NCBI RefSeq assembly: GCF_003885105.1
Contig: NZ_QWZQ01000004.1
Location: forward strand, 27,615-91,614
Direction: 5' to 3'
DNA: 64,000 bases
Source of the DNA: Lactiplantibacillus garii
Lineage (GTDB): Bacteria > Bacillota > Bacilli > Lactobacillales > Lactobacillaceae
In this document: positions 26,553 to 36,688 of the stretch, piece after piece
How positions within the stretch are numbered: the first letter of the stretch is position 1
How the letters are laid out: every line of letters begins with the position of its first letter
Position numbers and translations under genes: made by a program
Notes under the pieces: model-generated
Seen by the model: the letters and a program-made list of their open reading frames with translations, nothing else
Database searches by the model: none
What the model was told of the DNA's origin: nothing

Positions 26553-27568
26553 TTGTAAATGACTCCTTTCGTTTTGGCTTCCTTAAGCACGCTGGCGGGG
26601 AACTTGATGCCGAGCTTTTTAGCTTCGGTCAGGTTTAACGTCATTTTCCCCTTAGAAATAACTTTAATTGCGTAGTTGCTAGGCGACTTGCCCTTTAATA
26701 CTTGGGCGGCCATTTCACCGGAAAGTTTACCCAACTGGTACTGGTCAACGGAGAGGGTTGCGAGTCCCCCAGCTTTAACCATCGTGTCAACGGCGGGAAT
26801 AACCGGTACGTTGGCCTTGTTGGTCACGGAAACCAGGGTCTTCATCGCGCTTGCGACACCGTTATCTTGGGGCGCGTAGACGGCGTCAACGTGGGAAGCC
26901 ATCGTTTCGGCAACCTGCTGCATATCGTTGGTGTTGGCGATGGTGTACATCTTGTACTTCACGCCCTCCTGCTTACAGATCCGAGCAAACTTCTTGGCGT
27001 TATACTCACCACCGTGATCGGAAGTGGTATAGATGATACCAATCGTCTTAGCCTTGGGAACGAGTTTCCGAAGTAAGTCTAAGTGGGACTTAAGTGGGGA
27101 TTCACCGGACGTCCCGGTAATGTTGCCACCGGGATGCTGGTCGCTTTTGATCAGCCCACTCCCGGACGGGTCGGTGATACCGGCTAAAATAACGGGCGTT
27201 TCTTTATTTGCGGCGGTTGCCAGGGCCTGTGCGGCGGGCGTGGCGATACCGATTGTTTCGGCGGCGTTTTCGTTTACAAATTTCTGACTCATGGTCTTTA
27301 AATTACTCTGATCACCCTGAGCGTTTTGGTAATCAATCTTAACGGTTTTTCCCGGAACGTACCCGTATTCTTTCAAACCGGCAACGACCCCGCGGTGAAT
27401 GGCGTCGAGGGCCGGGTGGGTTTGGAGTTGTAAGATGCCGACGGTCGGAATCTTGTCGGTGGTTGTGGACGCGTTGGGTGATTTTTTACCACCGGTAGTG
27501 AAGAACGCAATGCCGAGGAACACGACGAGGGCGCTAATAAATGCAATCATACGTTTCAATGTAGTCAC
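26549..27568 (-). CDS. ABC importer substrate-binding protein (TrpX-like)
   Basis: 339 residues. A signal-anchor at about 5-25 without a lipobox cysteine (LGIAFFTTGGKKS), so it is probably held by an uncleaved or ordinarily cleaved signal rather than a lipid. Type I periplasmic fold of the COG2984 family: VGILQLQTHPALDAIHRG (about 43-60), ITDPSGSGLI (about 130-139), TIGIIYTTSDHGGEYN (about 175-190). Family members bind tryptophan or tyrosine in cases studied; ligand here is inferred as an aromatic amino acid. Start is TTG at 27568 after GAGGTGACTACA. First gene of the operon, behind the attenuator leader. Confidence 0.82.
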   Translation of the reverse strand: MTTLKRMIAFISALVVFLGIAFFTTGGKKSPNASTTTDKIPTVGILQLQTHPALDAIHRGVVAGLKEYGYVPGKTVKIDYQNAQGDQSNLKTMSQKFVNENAAETIGIATPAAQALATAANKETPVILAGITDPSGSGLIKSDQHPGGNITGTSGESPLKSHLDLLRKLVPKAKTIGIIYTTSDHGGEYNAKKFARICKQEGVKYKMYTIANTNDMQQVAETMASHVDAVYAPQDNGVASAMKTLVSVTNKANVPVIPAVDTMVKAGGLATLSVDQYQLGKLSGEMAAQVLKGKSPSNYAIKVISKGKMTLNLTEAKKLGIKFPASVLKEAKTKGVIYK

Positions 27569-27604
27569 CTCAAAATAATTTCAATTAATCGGGCAGGTAT
27601 CCAA

Positions 27605-27642
27605 AATAAAAAGGGCAAACCAGTAAGCCTGGTTTGCCCTTT
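27605..27642 (-). terminator. leader terminator of the trpX-like operon
   Basis: AAGGGCAAACCAG (27611-27623) pairs with CTGGTTTGCCCTT (27629-27641), 5-nt loop; on the minus strand it is followed by a T run. It lies about 40 nt before the trpX start, so it must be bypassed for expression. Confidence 0.88.
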
Positions 27643-27750
27643 ACGGAACCGAAGCCTGCTGTGTCTAAAACCCATGCAGACTTCTTTGGATATCAAAGTT
27701 AAGCCGGCACAGATACAAACTGTTTGCCAGATTGTATCCGTGCAACGGAA

Positions 27751-27810
27751 TTACAATCTGAACGGCCGGCTTTGCCATGAACTGTTCAAGTTGAGTACAA
27801 ACTTTGTCAT
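27751..27810 (-). CDS. candidate leader peptide of the trpX-like operon, 19 aa
   Basis: ATG at 27810 to TAA at 27751 encodes MTKFVLNLNSSWQSRPFRL. GCGAGG lies 8 nt before the ATG. Residue 12 is tryptophan, the presumed ligand of the transporter. The last codons lie in the 5' arm of the AGCCGGC stem, so a ribosome stalled at Trp12 would occupy or free that arm. One Trp codon is fewer than in classic leader peptides; no homologue is known to me. Confidence 0.5.
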   Translation of the reverse strand: MTKFVLNLNSSWQSRPFRL

Positions 27811-27846
27811 CCTTGATTCCTCGCTTTCGTTGATTAATTGAATTCA

Positions 27847-27875
27847 GTATAGGCATAGACGAAAAAGGTGTCAAG
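27847..27875 (-). promoter_or_regulatory. promoter of the trpX-like operon
   Basis: TTGACA (27870-27875 on the minus strand), 17 nt, TATACT (27847-27852). Near consensus. Confidence 0.88.
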
Positions 27876-28115
27876 CTTTTTTCAAAGAAAATGTCTGAGT
27901 TCGATGAACAACTTTAATCGCTAATCCTAGTTTTTATAAGGATTTGAGTGGTGTTAATAAATTTGAAAATGATTAGAAATAAATGTGGGTGGCGATTACC
28001 AACGAATAAATGCTCAGTGGGATTAAGATTATCATTATCACTAATTACGTGGACCAACGATGGCTTACCTGATTTGAAGCTTCGCCAGAAATAAAATGAA
28101 TTTGCTGGAAATGAG

Positions 28116-28144
28116 TTGACAGTGAGCGAAACCGGTGTTAAATT
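28116..28144 (+). promoter_or_regulatory. promoter of the metA-metY-hom operon
   Basis: TTGACA (28116-28121), 17 nt, TAAATT (28139-28144), with TG upstream of the -10. The 220 bp between this and the trpX promoter hold nothing I can identify. Confidence 0.75.
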
Positions 28145-28159
28145 AGTTTTAAATTAAAA

Positions 28160-28380
28160 ACAGATTAAGACGTTGAAGAGAAGAGTAGCCACGGAAACGA
28201 TTTTCAGAGAGCTTCGAATTGGTGAGAGAAGTAATGGTTAACGTGGTGAAGATGAGCTTGGAGTCATGACCCGGGTCGTAAGGCTACGGGTGCGGTGGCA
28301 ACCGATATATTGCGGAGTATCCGGTGGGTACTTGTCGAGGTTGTCATTGTGAGATGACAATGAATTACGGTGGTAACGCG
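28160..28380 (+). promoter_or_regulatory. T-box leader of the met operon (Met, specifier ATG)
   Basis: The T-box TACGGTGGTAACGCG is at 28366-28380. In stem I the loop reads GAAG-ATG-A with ATG at 28252-28254, the likely specifier for Met; AGAGAGC in the 5' half belongs to the conserved apical region. Uncharged tRNA-Met would turn on methionine synthesis genes downstream. Confidence 0.87.
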
Positions 28381-28435
28381 AAAGCTTTCGTCCGTTGGTT
28401 TCATTATTTGAAACTAACGGACGAAAGCTTTTTTT
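28381..28435 (+). terminator. T-box controlled terminator before metA
   Basis: AAAGCTTTCGTCCGTT...GTTTC / GAAAC...AACGGACGAAAGCTTT, a long stem followed by a T run. Confidence 0.93.
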
Positions 28436-28462
28436 GTTTCCAGGAAAGAAAGGAAGATCAGT

Positions 28463-30618
<2,156 letters not shown>

Positions 30619-30644
30619 CGATTGAATTTAGGAGGGTGATTTGA

Positions 30645-31928
30645 ATGACAACGACAATCGAAGTGGGCATGTTAGGACTTGGAACCGTCGGTAGCGGCGT
30701 GGTGGAACGGTTAAGCCGGGCCGCAGTAAAAATTGAACAAACGCAGGGACTGCGGTTCCACTTAGCAACGGTTGCCGTTAACCATTTAAACGCGCCCCGG
30801 ACGGTTTCGTTACCGCTGGGGACCCAGTTGACGGATTCCATTGATGCGGTGGTAACGGACCCGCAGATTCAACTCGTTATTGAAGTGATGGGAACGCTGA
30901 CGACGGCCAAACGAGCGATTACGACCGCGTTAAAGCACGGTAAGTCGGTGGTCACTGCCAATAAAGATCTAATTGCAACTGCTGGTGAAACACTGGTTCG
31001 GTTAGCCCAACGTGAAGGCTGTGATTTATTTTACGAGGCTAGCGTCGCCGGGGGGATTCCCATTTTACGAACATTAACGGATAGTTACGCAACCGACACC
31101 GTGCAGTCGGTTGCCGGAATCATTAACGGAACTGCTAACTACGTTTTGAGTGCGATGACTCGGACCGGACAAACGTATGAACAGGCCCTCCGAGCAGCGC
31201 AACGTGCGGGCTACGCCGAGGCGGATCCGACCAATGACGTGGGCGGTCTGGATGCGACGTATAAGCTGATCATTTTAAGCCGGTTTGCGTTTGGCCAAAG
31301 CTTGACCGTGGAACAGGTTCGTCCCGTGGGAATTACCGCGGTGACCACTTCGCAGTGTCAGTTGGCTGCGACTAGTGGCTGGCAACTTAAGCTACTGGCG
31401 CAAGCACAGCGCCACGGTAACCAATTATACTGCCGAGTGGCACCGGTTGCCGTTGGTGACGGTCGGGCTTTGAGCCGGGTCAACGGTGTGCAAAACGGGG
31501 TGGCCATTAGTAGTCAAGCCATCGGTGAAAGTTTGTACACCGGTCCCGGTGCCGGTAGCACGGCCACGGCCAACAGCGTTTTAAATGACGTAATTGCGGC
31601 GGGACAGCGTTTGCGCTTGGGAACGCGGGGACCAGCCTTTAACCGTAATGCGGGACAATTGGGCGTTAAACGGTTTGATCAACTGCCACAGGCCTACCTG
31701 TTGTTTACGACTTTGCCAAGTGCCGTTATGGCGGACTACGCTAATGAAGCACATTTCTCGCTCAAACCGCTCAGCCGCGGTAGTTACCAAACAAGTACCT
31801 TAAGTCCGGTACAACTGGCGCAACTCCAAGCAACCCGGGCGATCACGGCCATTCCAATTGCGGATTCGGTGGCCTGGGAGCCGGTGTCCGTGGCACCGCT
31901 ACCAATCCGGACAAACATTGCAATTTGA
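30645..31928 (+). CDS. hom: homoserine dehydrogenase
   Basis: 427 residues. Reduces aspartate semialdehyde to homoserine. Nucleotide-binding GLGTVGSGV (about 11-19), VTANKDLIA (about 103-111), the catalytic region YEASVAGGIPILRTL and GIINGTANYVLS, then a C-terminal region (about 345-427) in the position of the ACT regulatory domain. GGAGGGTGA precedes the ATG. Its place at the end of a Met T-box operon dedicates this enzyme to methionine supply; substrate comes from asd. Confidence 0.94.
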   Translation: MTTTIEVGMLGLGTVGSGVVERLSRAAVKIEQTQGLRFHLATVAVNHLNAPRTVSLPLGTQLTDSIDAVVTDPQIQLVIEVMGTLTTAKRAITTALKHGKSVVTANKDLIATAGETLVRLAQREGCDLFYEASVAGGIPILRTLTDSYATDTVQSVAGIINGTANYVLSAMTRTGQTYEQALRAAQRAGYAEADPTNDVGGLDATYKLIILSRFAFGQSLTVEQVRPVGITAVTTSQCQLAATSGWQLKLLAQAQRHGNQLYCRVAPVAVGDGRALSRVNGVQNGVAISSQAIGESLYTGPGAGSTATANSVLNDVIAAGQRLRLGTRGPAFNRNAGQLGVKRFDQLPQAYLLFTTLPSAVMADYANEAHFSLKPLSRGSYQTSTLSPVQLAQLQATRAITAIPIADSVAWEPVSVAPLPIRTNIAI

Positions 31929-31929
31929 A

Positions 31930-31974
31930 AAAGGGCGCTTCCGTACAGTATACTGTATGGGAGCGTCTTTTTTT
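31930..31974 (+). terminator. met operon terminator
   Basis: AAGGGCGCTTCCGTACAGTA / TACTGTATGGGAGCGTCTTT, an almost continuous imperfect stem, then a T run. Confidence 0.88.
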
Positions 31975-31984
31975 ATCATGACGC

Positions 31985-32046
31985 GGCGTCCCCCAGTAGA
32001 GACTGCGGGGATGGTTCCGGCAAAGTTCCGGAGAAACGGACGACCC
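31985..32046 (+). promoter_or_regulatory. possible three-way-junction RNA in the degV leader
   Basis: CGTCC (31987-31991) pairs with GGACG (32038-32042), closing two hairpins: CCCAGT-AGAG-ACTG(C)GG (31992-32008) and TCCGG-CAAAGTT-CCGGA (32016-32032), with joining strands GGATGGT and GAAAC. Hand-folded; may be chance. Confidence 0.35.
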
Positions 32047-32079
32047 GTGTAGGTGGTTCGCATAATTGGAGTGAAATTA

Positions 32080-32976
32080 ATGAAGATTGCGGTAGTAACG
32101 GATAGTTCCGCGAATTTATCCCCACAAGCGGCGGCCGACTATAAGATTACCGTGGTGAACGACCCGATCATGTTCGGGAACCACGTTTATCACGAAAATG
32201 AAGATATCACCACCGATCAATTTTACCGGTTATTGAAGGTTGAAAAGGATATTCCGACTATCTCACAAATCTCAATGGCGGAGATGCAGGTGGTGTTTGA
32301 CCAACTAAAAGCGGCCGGGTACGACCAAGTATTAGTCGTTGGACTAAGTAGTGGAATCAGTGGTTGGGTCAATAATTTAAAGACTTACGCGCCGTCCGTT
32401 AAGGGGTTGGACGTGCAGGTCTTTGATTCCAGAACGGCCTGTGCCGGCACGGCTAACATGGTTAAATTAGCGGCCGCGATGGCGTTAGCAGGCTATGCCA
32501 TTGAAGACATCATGACCCAGCTGACCCGCCTGCGGGCCGCAACGACGACGGTGCTGATCGTTAACAGCATGCGCCACCTCGTTAAAAACGGGCGTATTTA
32601 TAATAATAGCAGCTTAGCTGGCACGATGGTGTTGCGTAATAAGCCAATTATTACTTTTAATGAGCACGGCAAGATTCAAGTGTTGGGTAAGGAACGGACC
32701 CTCAAAAATGCGCAACAGGCCGTTCAAGAGTCCTTTAGTCGCTTCGTCATCACGAGTCAGCTTCCGGTACGGTTGGACGTGATCAGTGCGAACGACGATG
32801 CCATTGCCGAAGACTGGGCCAGTGAGTTGCGCTACCAGTTTCCGGCAGTCCGCGTTAAAACGGGGGCTATCGGACCCTTGATGGGGGTCTTAACTGGTGA
32901 TCACGCACTGGGAATGATTTGGTCACTTGATTGGAAGCCGTTGCTGACGGCTTTAAATCAGGAAAGGCAACGTTAA
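32080..32976 (+). CDS. DegV family protein (fatty-acid binding)
   Basis: 298 residues. N-terminal KIAVVTDSSANLS (about 2-14) is the DegV start motif; PTISQISMAEM (about 63-73) is the PTTSQPS-like lipid-contact segment with Ser; GLSSGISG (about 96-103) and DSRTACAG follow. DegV/FakB proteins bind a fatty acid for phosphorylation by FakA. FakA is not in this window. ATG at 32080 with GGAGTG at 32068-32073; an upstream frame has no good ribosome site. Confidence 0.88.
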   Translation: MKIAVVTDSSANLSPQAAADYKITVVNDPIMFGNHVYHENEDITTDQFYRLLKVEKDIPTISQISMAEMQVVFDQLKAAGYDQVLVVGLSSGISGWVNNLKTYAPSVKGLDVQVFDSRTACAGTANMVKLAAAMALAGYAIEDIMTQLTRLRAATTTVLIVNSMRHLVKNGRIYNNSSLAGTMVLRNKPIITFNEHGKIQVLGKERTLKNAQQAVQESFSRFVITSQLPVRLDVISANDDAIAEDWASELRYQFPAVRVKTGAIGPLMGVLTGDHALGMIWSLDWKPLLTALNQERQR

Positions 32977-32992
32977 CTTAATAATCTTAACG

Positions 32993-33016
32993 AAAAGCGG
33001 TGCTTCGGCTTTTTTT
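32993..33016 (+). terminator. weak terminator after degV
   Basis: Short AAAAGC / GCTTTT stem followed by seven T. Confidence 0.5.
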
Positions 33017-33068
33017 GATTGAAACGTGATTAAAAAAATAAAGTCTCATCTTTTTTTGAGAGATTTGG

Positions 33069-33097
33069 TTGACATTTTAAATTAATAATATTATGGT
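33069..33097 (+). promoter_or_regulatory. promoter of the T-box/panE-like transcript
   Basis: TTGACA (33069-33074), 17 nt, TATGGT (33092-33097). Confidence 0.75.
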
Positions 33098-33104
33098 TAA
33101 AACA

Positions 33105-33331
33105 TTAAAAGTTGATGAACGAAGCCGGACGGTTTGAAGGAGTCGTTGAGTTGACGTGTTTAGAAAGCACCGGGTGATGGGAAGGTGCCACGTCAGGTTA
33201 ATTAAAGCTCAAACTCAGGCGCGAACTTTTCGAGGTTCGCTGGGGGCACCCATTATTGTGCACACGTTTAGTTGTTTTGAACGTGCTGAGGAATAGCGTG
33301 TGAACGTTATTTAAATAAAGGTGGTAACCCG
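33105..33331 (+). promoter_or_regulatory. T-box leader (Leu, specifier CTC) before the panE-like gene
   Basis: T-box AAAGGTGGTAACCCG at 33317-33331. Stem I: TGACGTG / CACGTCA around an apical arm with AGAAAGC; its 3' side then reads AAAG-CTC-A with CTC at 33208-33210. Using the same spacing as the His and Met leaders of this window, CTC (Leu) is the best specifier. ATT and GTT occur nearby, so Ile or Val is not fully excluded. Confidence 0.78.
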
Positions 33332-33333
33332 TG

Positions 33334-33374
33334 AAAACGTCCTTTGGATCAATCGATCCAGAGGGCGTTTTTTG
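33334..33374 (+). terminator. T-box controlled terminator before the panE-like gene
   Basis: AAAACGTCCTTTGGATC / GATCCAGAGGGCGTTTT stem, then a T run. Confidence 0.88.
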
Positions 33375-33386
33375 TCGGCTTTTAAG

Positions 33387-33496
33387 ACACATAGTACCCA
33401 TTTCTAACACATAGATTGACACATAGCACCACCGTTTTAACACATAACTTGGTTAACTTTTTAACACATAGTATCAATAATTCATAGTAAACATAG
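33387..33496 (+). repeat. cluster of ACACATAG repeats in the panE-like gene leader
   Basis: ACACATAG at 33387, 33407, 33419 and 33464, ACACATAA at 33440, and partial CATAG at 33483 and ACATAG at 33491. Intervals between starts are 20, 12, 21, 24, 19 and 8. All are direct, between the T-box terminator and the panE-like ribosome site. No function known to me. Confidence 0.85.
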
Positions 33497-33519
33497 AACT
33501 GAAAGGTAGGTTTTTGGAT

Positions 33520-34494
33520 ATGAAATATGGCATGATTGGCGCGGGCGCAATGGGGTACCGGTACGGCGTTATGTTACAAGAAAACGCGGGGGTGGACGTT
33601 GATTTTATTGATACGTGGACACCTAACGTGGAAAAGGTGCGTGAACAGGGCGGTGTGGAAGTGGCTCGTGATCACGAGAATCGCCACGTTGTCCCAATCA
33701 ATATTTATTATCCGGAAGAGTACCAGGGACACCCGGATGTTTGGATTATCTTCAAAAAACAAATGCAGTTAGCGGATGAATTAAAGCGGGATGCCGGGCT
33801 GTTTCACGACGACCAGTACGTGTTTGCTGCGATGAACGGAATGGGCCACTTTGAAAAAATCGCCAACTACTTCCCAGCTGAACACATCATTGGGGGTACC
33901 GCGATGATTGCCACGGTTTTAAACGGTCCGGGTTCGGTCGATTTTATGGGGCCGAAGGGCAGTGAAGCGATGCATATGAGCAAATACGCGGGTGCCATCG
34001 ATGCTACGACCGAACAAGTAATGCAAGATTTTAAGGCAGCCAGCTTAAACCCGATTTGGTCGGATAACTTTATGGGCATGTGCATGTCCAAGGTGGTTTT
34101 CAACGCCGTGACCAACAGCCTTTGTACGATGTTTGAAATTCAGATGGGGCAATTCATTACTTATCCGGGTGTACGCGACATGGCGACGCAAATGTTTAAT
34201 GAAGCCTACGATGCCTGTGAACGCGCCGGTATTAAGTTGATCGAGACCCGCCAAGAAGAAATTGATTCGGTAGAAACGGTCAGTCGGGCTTATAAGTACC
34301 ATTATCCGTCAATGTACCAAGACTTTTCAAAGGGGCGGCCGACCGAAGTGGACTACATCAACGGCTACATTGCTAAAATCGGCCGGGAACACGACTACGT
34401 TTGCCGGGTACACGAGTTCGTGACGCACGAAGTCCACTTAGCTGAAACGATGCGTCAGTTTAAAACGCAGGCCCCCTTAGTCACTGAAAAATAA
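33520..34494 (+). CDS. PanE-like 2-dehydropantoate reductase family protein (possible branched-chain 2-keto acid reductase)
   Basis: 324 residues. GAGAMG (7-12) nucleotide-binding loop, then the C-terminal helical ApbA domain with SKVVFNAVTNSLC-like segment MSKVVFNAVTNSLCTMF (about 191-207) containing the catalytic Lys. Ketopantoate reductases reduce 2-keto acids; in Lactococcus a protein named PanE reduces branched-chain 2-keto acids. The Leu-type T-box upstream favours such a role here over pantothenate synthesis. ATG at 33520 with AAAGGTAGG at 33502-33510; an in-frame TTG six bases earlier is less likely. Confidence 0.83.
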   Translation: MKYGMIGAGAMGYRYGVMLQENAGVDVDFIDTWTPNVEKVREQGGVEVARDHENRHVVPINIYYPEEYQGHPDVWIIFKKQMQLADELKRDAGLFHDDQYVFAAMNGMGHFEKIANYFPAEHIIGGTAMIATVLNGPGSVDFMGPKGSEAMHMSKYAGAIDATTEQVMQDFKAASLNPIWSDNFMGMCMSKVVFNAVTNSLCTMFEIQMGQFITYPGVRDMATQMFNEAYDACERAGIKLIETRQEEIDSVETVSRAYKYHYPSMYQDFSKGRPTEVDYINGYIAKIGREHDYVCRVHEFVTHEVHLAETMRQFKTQAPLVTEK

Positions 34495-34504
34495 AATTAA
34501 TAAT

Positions 34505-34538
34505 GAAAAAGTTCTGAAATGTTTTCAGAACTTTTTTC
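34505..34538. terminator. panE-like gene terminator
   Basis: GAAAAAGTTCTGAAA / TTTTCAGAACTTTTTTC around a tiny loop, T run on the plus strand. Confidence 0.92.
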
Positions 34539-34586
34539 ATTTCGGCGTAAACTTAATTTAATAAGGTTGGAACCGCTCTATTGTTA

Positions 34587-34602
34587 ATTGGTCTATACAT
34601 GA
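34587..34602 (+). promoter_or_regulatory. possible NagR/YvoA-type operator before the PTS gene
   Basis: ATTGGTCTATACAT resembles one half of the GntR-family NagR dre site (TGGTCTAGACCA class); the right half is degenerate. No nagR gene in the window. Confidence 0.35.
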
Positions 34603-34684
34603 AAATGTGGGCTCCACTTTCATCAAATGATATGTTGTGATAGGATTTACAACGTGTTAGAAAAGATGACAAGGAGAAATTGGT

Positions 34685-36676
34685 ATGAAGACATATTTTC
34701 AAAGGATTGGGCAATCACTAATGTTGCCAATTGCCACGCTACCGGCGGCGGCAATCTTAGTGGGGCTCGGTAACTATTTACCGAAAGCCTGGATTTTATC
34801 CCGGTTTATGATTTCGGGTGGCGATGTGATCCTAAATAACCTGGCATTATTGTTTGCGGTCGGATTAGCCGTTGGGATGACTAAAAATAAGGACGGCGCG
34901 GCAGCCATTGCCGGGGTCGTTGCCTACTTAGTCCCAACGACCATGTTGGGACCGGCCGGGTTAGCCACGCTATTAAATATTAAACAGGCTGACGTTGCGG
35001 CGGCCTTTAAGTACATTGACGGCAACGTTCTCGTTGGGATTTGTGCCGGGTTGATTGCCGCGGCGCTGTACAATAAGTTTCACGAAGTTAAGTTACCGAT
35101 GGCGATTTCATTTTTCAGTGGTAAACGCTTAGTTCCTATTATGGCGGCCTTCGTGATGTTATTTTTTACCGCGGCGTTGTACTTTATTTGGCCGTTTTTC
35201 TACGACGGCATGGTAGCTTTTGCCACCAGCATTTCCAAACTAGGATTTATTGGGGCGGGACTGTACGGGTTCTTTAACCGCCTATTGATTCCAACCGGGC
35301 TACACCACGCACTTAACTCCGTATTTTGGTTTAACGTTGCCGGAATTAACGATATTGGTAACTTTTGGGCCAGTCACGGCGTTAAAGGGGTAACCGGGAT
35401 GTACGAAGCCGGATTTTTCCCCGTGATGATGTTTGGTCTCCCCGCCGGTGCGTACGCGATTTACCGTAATGCCCGGCCAGAGCGCAAGCAAGAAGTTGGT
35501 TCATTAATGTTAGCCGGTGCGTTTGCCTCGTTCTTTACCGGGGTCACCGAACCCTTGGAATTTTCGTTCATGTTCGTGGCTTGGCCGTTGTACCTCGTCC
35601 ACGCCGTATTAATGGGTGTTTCGGTCGGTTTTGCGGCCCTAATGCACTGGACTGCCAGTTTTTCCTTTAGCGGTGGTTTAGTCGACTACTTATTAAGTTT
35701 TCGGATGCCGCTCGCAAATCAACCGTACATGTTATTGGTTCAGGGACTGGTCATGGCCGTCATTTATTACTTTGGTTTTGATTTTGCTATCAAACGGTTT
35801 AACTTAAAAACCCCGGGACGCGAAGCGGTGCTTGCTACGGACGCTTCTGATTCAACCGCGCAAGGTGGCGCGGTGGCGATTGAGGCGAGCGATGATAAGT
35901 ACATGCAACAGGCTAAAAAGATTTACGCGGCAATTGGTGGTCACGATAATATTAGTGTGATCAATAATTGTACGACGCGGTTACGCTTGCAATTAAAAGA
36001 TACCGCCAAGGTTGACCAGACGGCCGTTAAAGCGGCCGGGGTCCCCGGATTAAACGTCCTAGACGTTCACAACATCCACATTGTGATCGGGACCGAGGTT
36101 CAATTCGTCGCCGAAGCGTTACAACAATTATTTAGTGGTCAGGTGGCGGTGGCTCCCGCCGCAACGGAAAGCGTTGAAACAAAGCCAGCGTCACCAGCCG
36201 CTCCGTCCGAAAAAACGGTCGCGATAACGACCGTTTTACACGCGCCGGCAACCGGACAGTTAATGCCGATTACCGCCGTGGCGGACGATACCTTTGCGCA
36301 GAAAATGCTCGGTGACGGGTACGCCGTTGAACCCACGGGTGCCGAAGTAGTGGCACCGGTCAGTGGTGAAGTGACCAGCATTTTTCCAACGAAGCACGCA
36401 CTGGGATTGAGGACGGATTCTGGATTAGAAGTTTTATTACACATGGGCATTAACACCGTTGAAATGAACGGCGCCCCGTTTGATTTACACGTTGAAAAAG
36501 GTGACCAAGTGGCCGCTGGTTCGGCGGTTGCAACGGTTGATTTAGCTGCGATTAAAGCGGCCGGTAAAAAGACGACGATGATGGTCGTGATCACCAACAT
36601 GGACCAAGTTTCTAAATTCAGTTTAAATCGTGAACAAAACGTGACCGCCGGCGATATCGTGGGGGCCGCGGAATAA
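34685..36676 (+). CDS. nagE: PTS N-acetylglucosamine-type EIICBA
   Basis: 663 residues in one chain. EIIC (about 1-375) of the glucose/GlcNAc family with about 10 TMs; substrate-binding Glu290 in GVTEPLEF. EIIB (about 405-485) with phospho-Cys429 in NNCTTRLRLQL. A Pro/Ala-rich linker (about 487-515). EIIA (about 516-663) with His571 in TKHALG and phospho-His586 in LLHMGINTV. The N-terminal start (FQRIGQSLMLPIATLPAAAILVG) and domain order C-B-A are those of NagE. Imports GlcNAc (or a related hexose) as the 6-phosphate. AAGGAGAAAT lies before the ATG. Monocistronic. Confidence 0.88.
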   Translation: MKTYFQRIGQSLMLPIATLPAAAILVGLGNYLPKAWILSRFMISGGDVILNNLALLFAVGLAVGMTKNKDGAAAIAGVVAYLVPTTMLGPAGLATLLNIKQADVAAAFKYIDGNVLVGICAGLIAAALYNKFHEVKLPMAISFFSGKRLVPIMAAFVMLFFTAALYFIWPFFYDGMVAFATSISKLGFIGAGLYGFFNRLLIPTGLHHALNSVFWFNVAGINDIGNFWASHGVKGVTGMYEAGFFPVMMFGLPAGAYAIYRNARPERKQEVGSLMLAGAFASFFTGVTEPLEFSFMFVAWPLYLVHAVLMGVSVGFAALMHWTASFSFSGGLVDYLLSFRMPLANQPYMLLVQGLVMAVIYYFGFDFAIKRFNLKTPGREAVLATDASDSTAQGGAVAIEASDDKYMQQAKKIYAAIGGHDNISVINNCTTRLRLQLKDTAKVDQTAVKAAGVPGLNVLDVHNIHIVIGTEVQFVAEALQQLFSGQVAVAPAATESVETKPASPAAPSEKTVAITTVLHAPATGQLMPITAVADDTFAQKMLGDGYAVEPTGAEVVAPVSGEVTSIFPTKHALGLRTDSGLEVLLHMGINTVEMNGAPFDLHVEKGDQVAAGSAVATVDLAAIKAAGKKTTMMVVITNMDQVSKFSLNREQNVTAGDIVGAAE

Positions 36677-36688
36677 AAACTAAATAAT

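Larger units (their letters stand above)
27569..27842 (-). promoter_or_regulatory. structured attenuator leader of the trpX-like operon
   Basis: The transcript from the promoter at 27847-27875 would have a leader of about 270 nt. In order on the minus strand: a ribosome site and a 19-codon frame (27751-27810); a stem AGCCGGC / GCCGGCT that overlaps the end of that frame and encloses a second hairpin CAGATTGTA / TACAATCTG; then a strong terminator (27605-27642). It lacks the T-box consensus. The layout fits ribosome-mediated attenuation. Confidence 0.65.

Noticed and set aside
27569..27842. T-box before the trpX-like operon
   Set aside because: No GGTGGNACC consensus near the terminator and no stem I specifier loop; GGTTCCG near 27650 is in the wrong form.
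31985..32046. Hammerhead ribozyme in the degV leader
   Set aside because: The GAAAC strand and a GTC triplet look right, but the required CTGATGA strand is replaced by GGATGGT-like sequence, changing several invariant core bases, and the GTC is already in the closing stem.
33384..33498. CRISPR-like array from ACACATAG repeats
   Set aside because: Repeats are only 8 bp, spacing is irregular (8-24 bp) and there are no cas genes.
34539..34684. cre site for CcpA before nagE
   Set aside because: No stretch matched the TGNAANCGNTNNCA consensus well enough.
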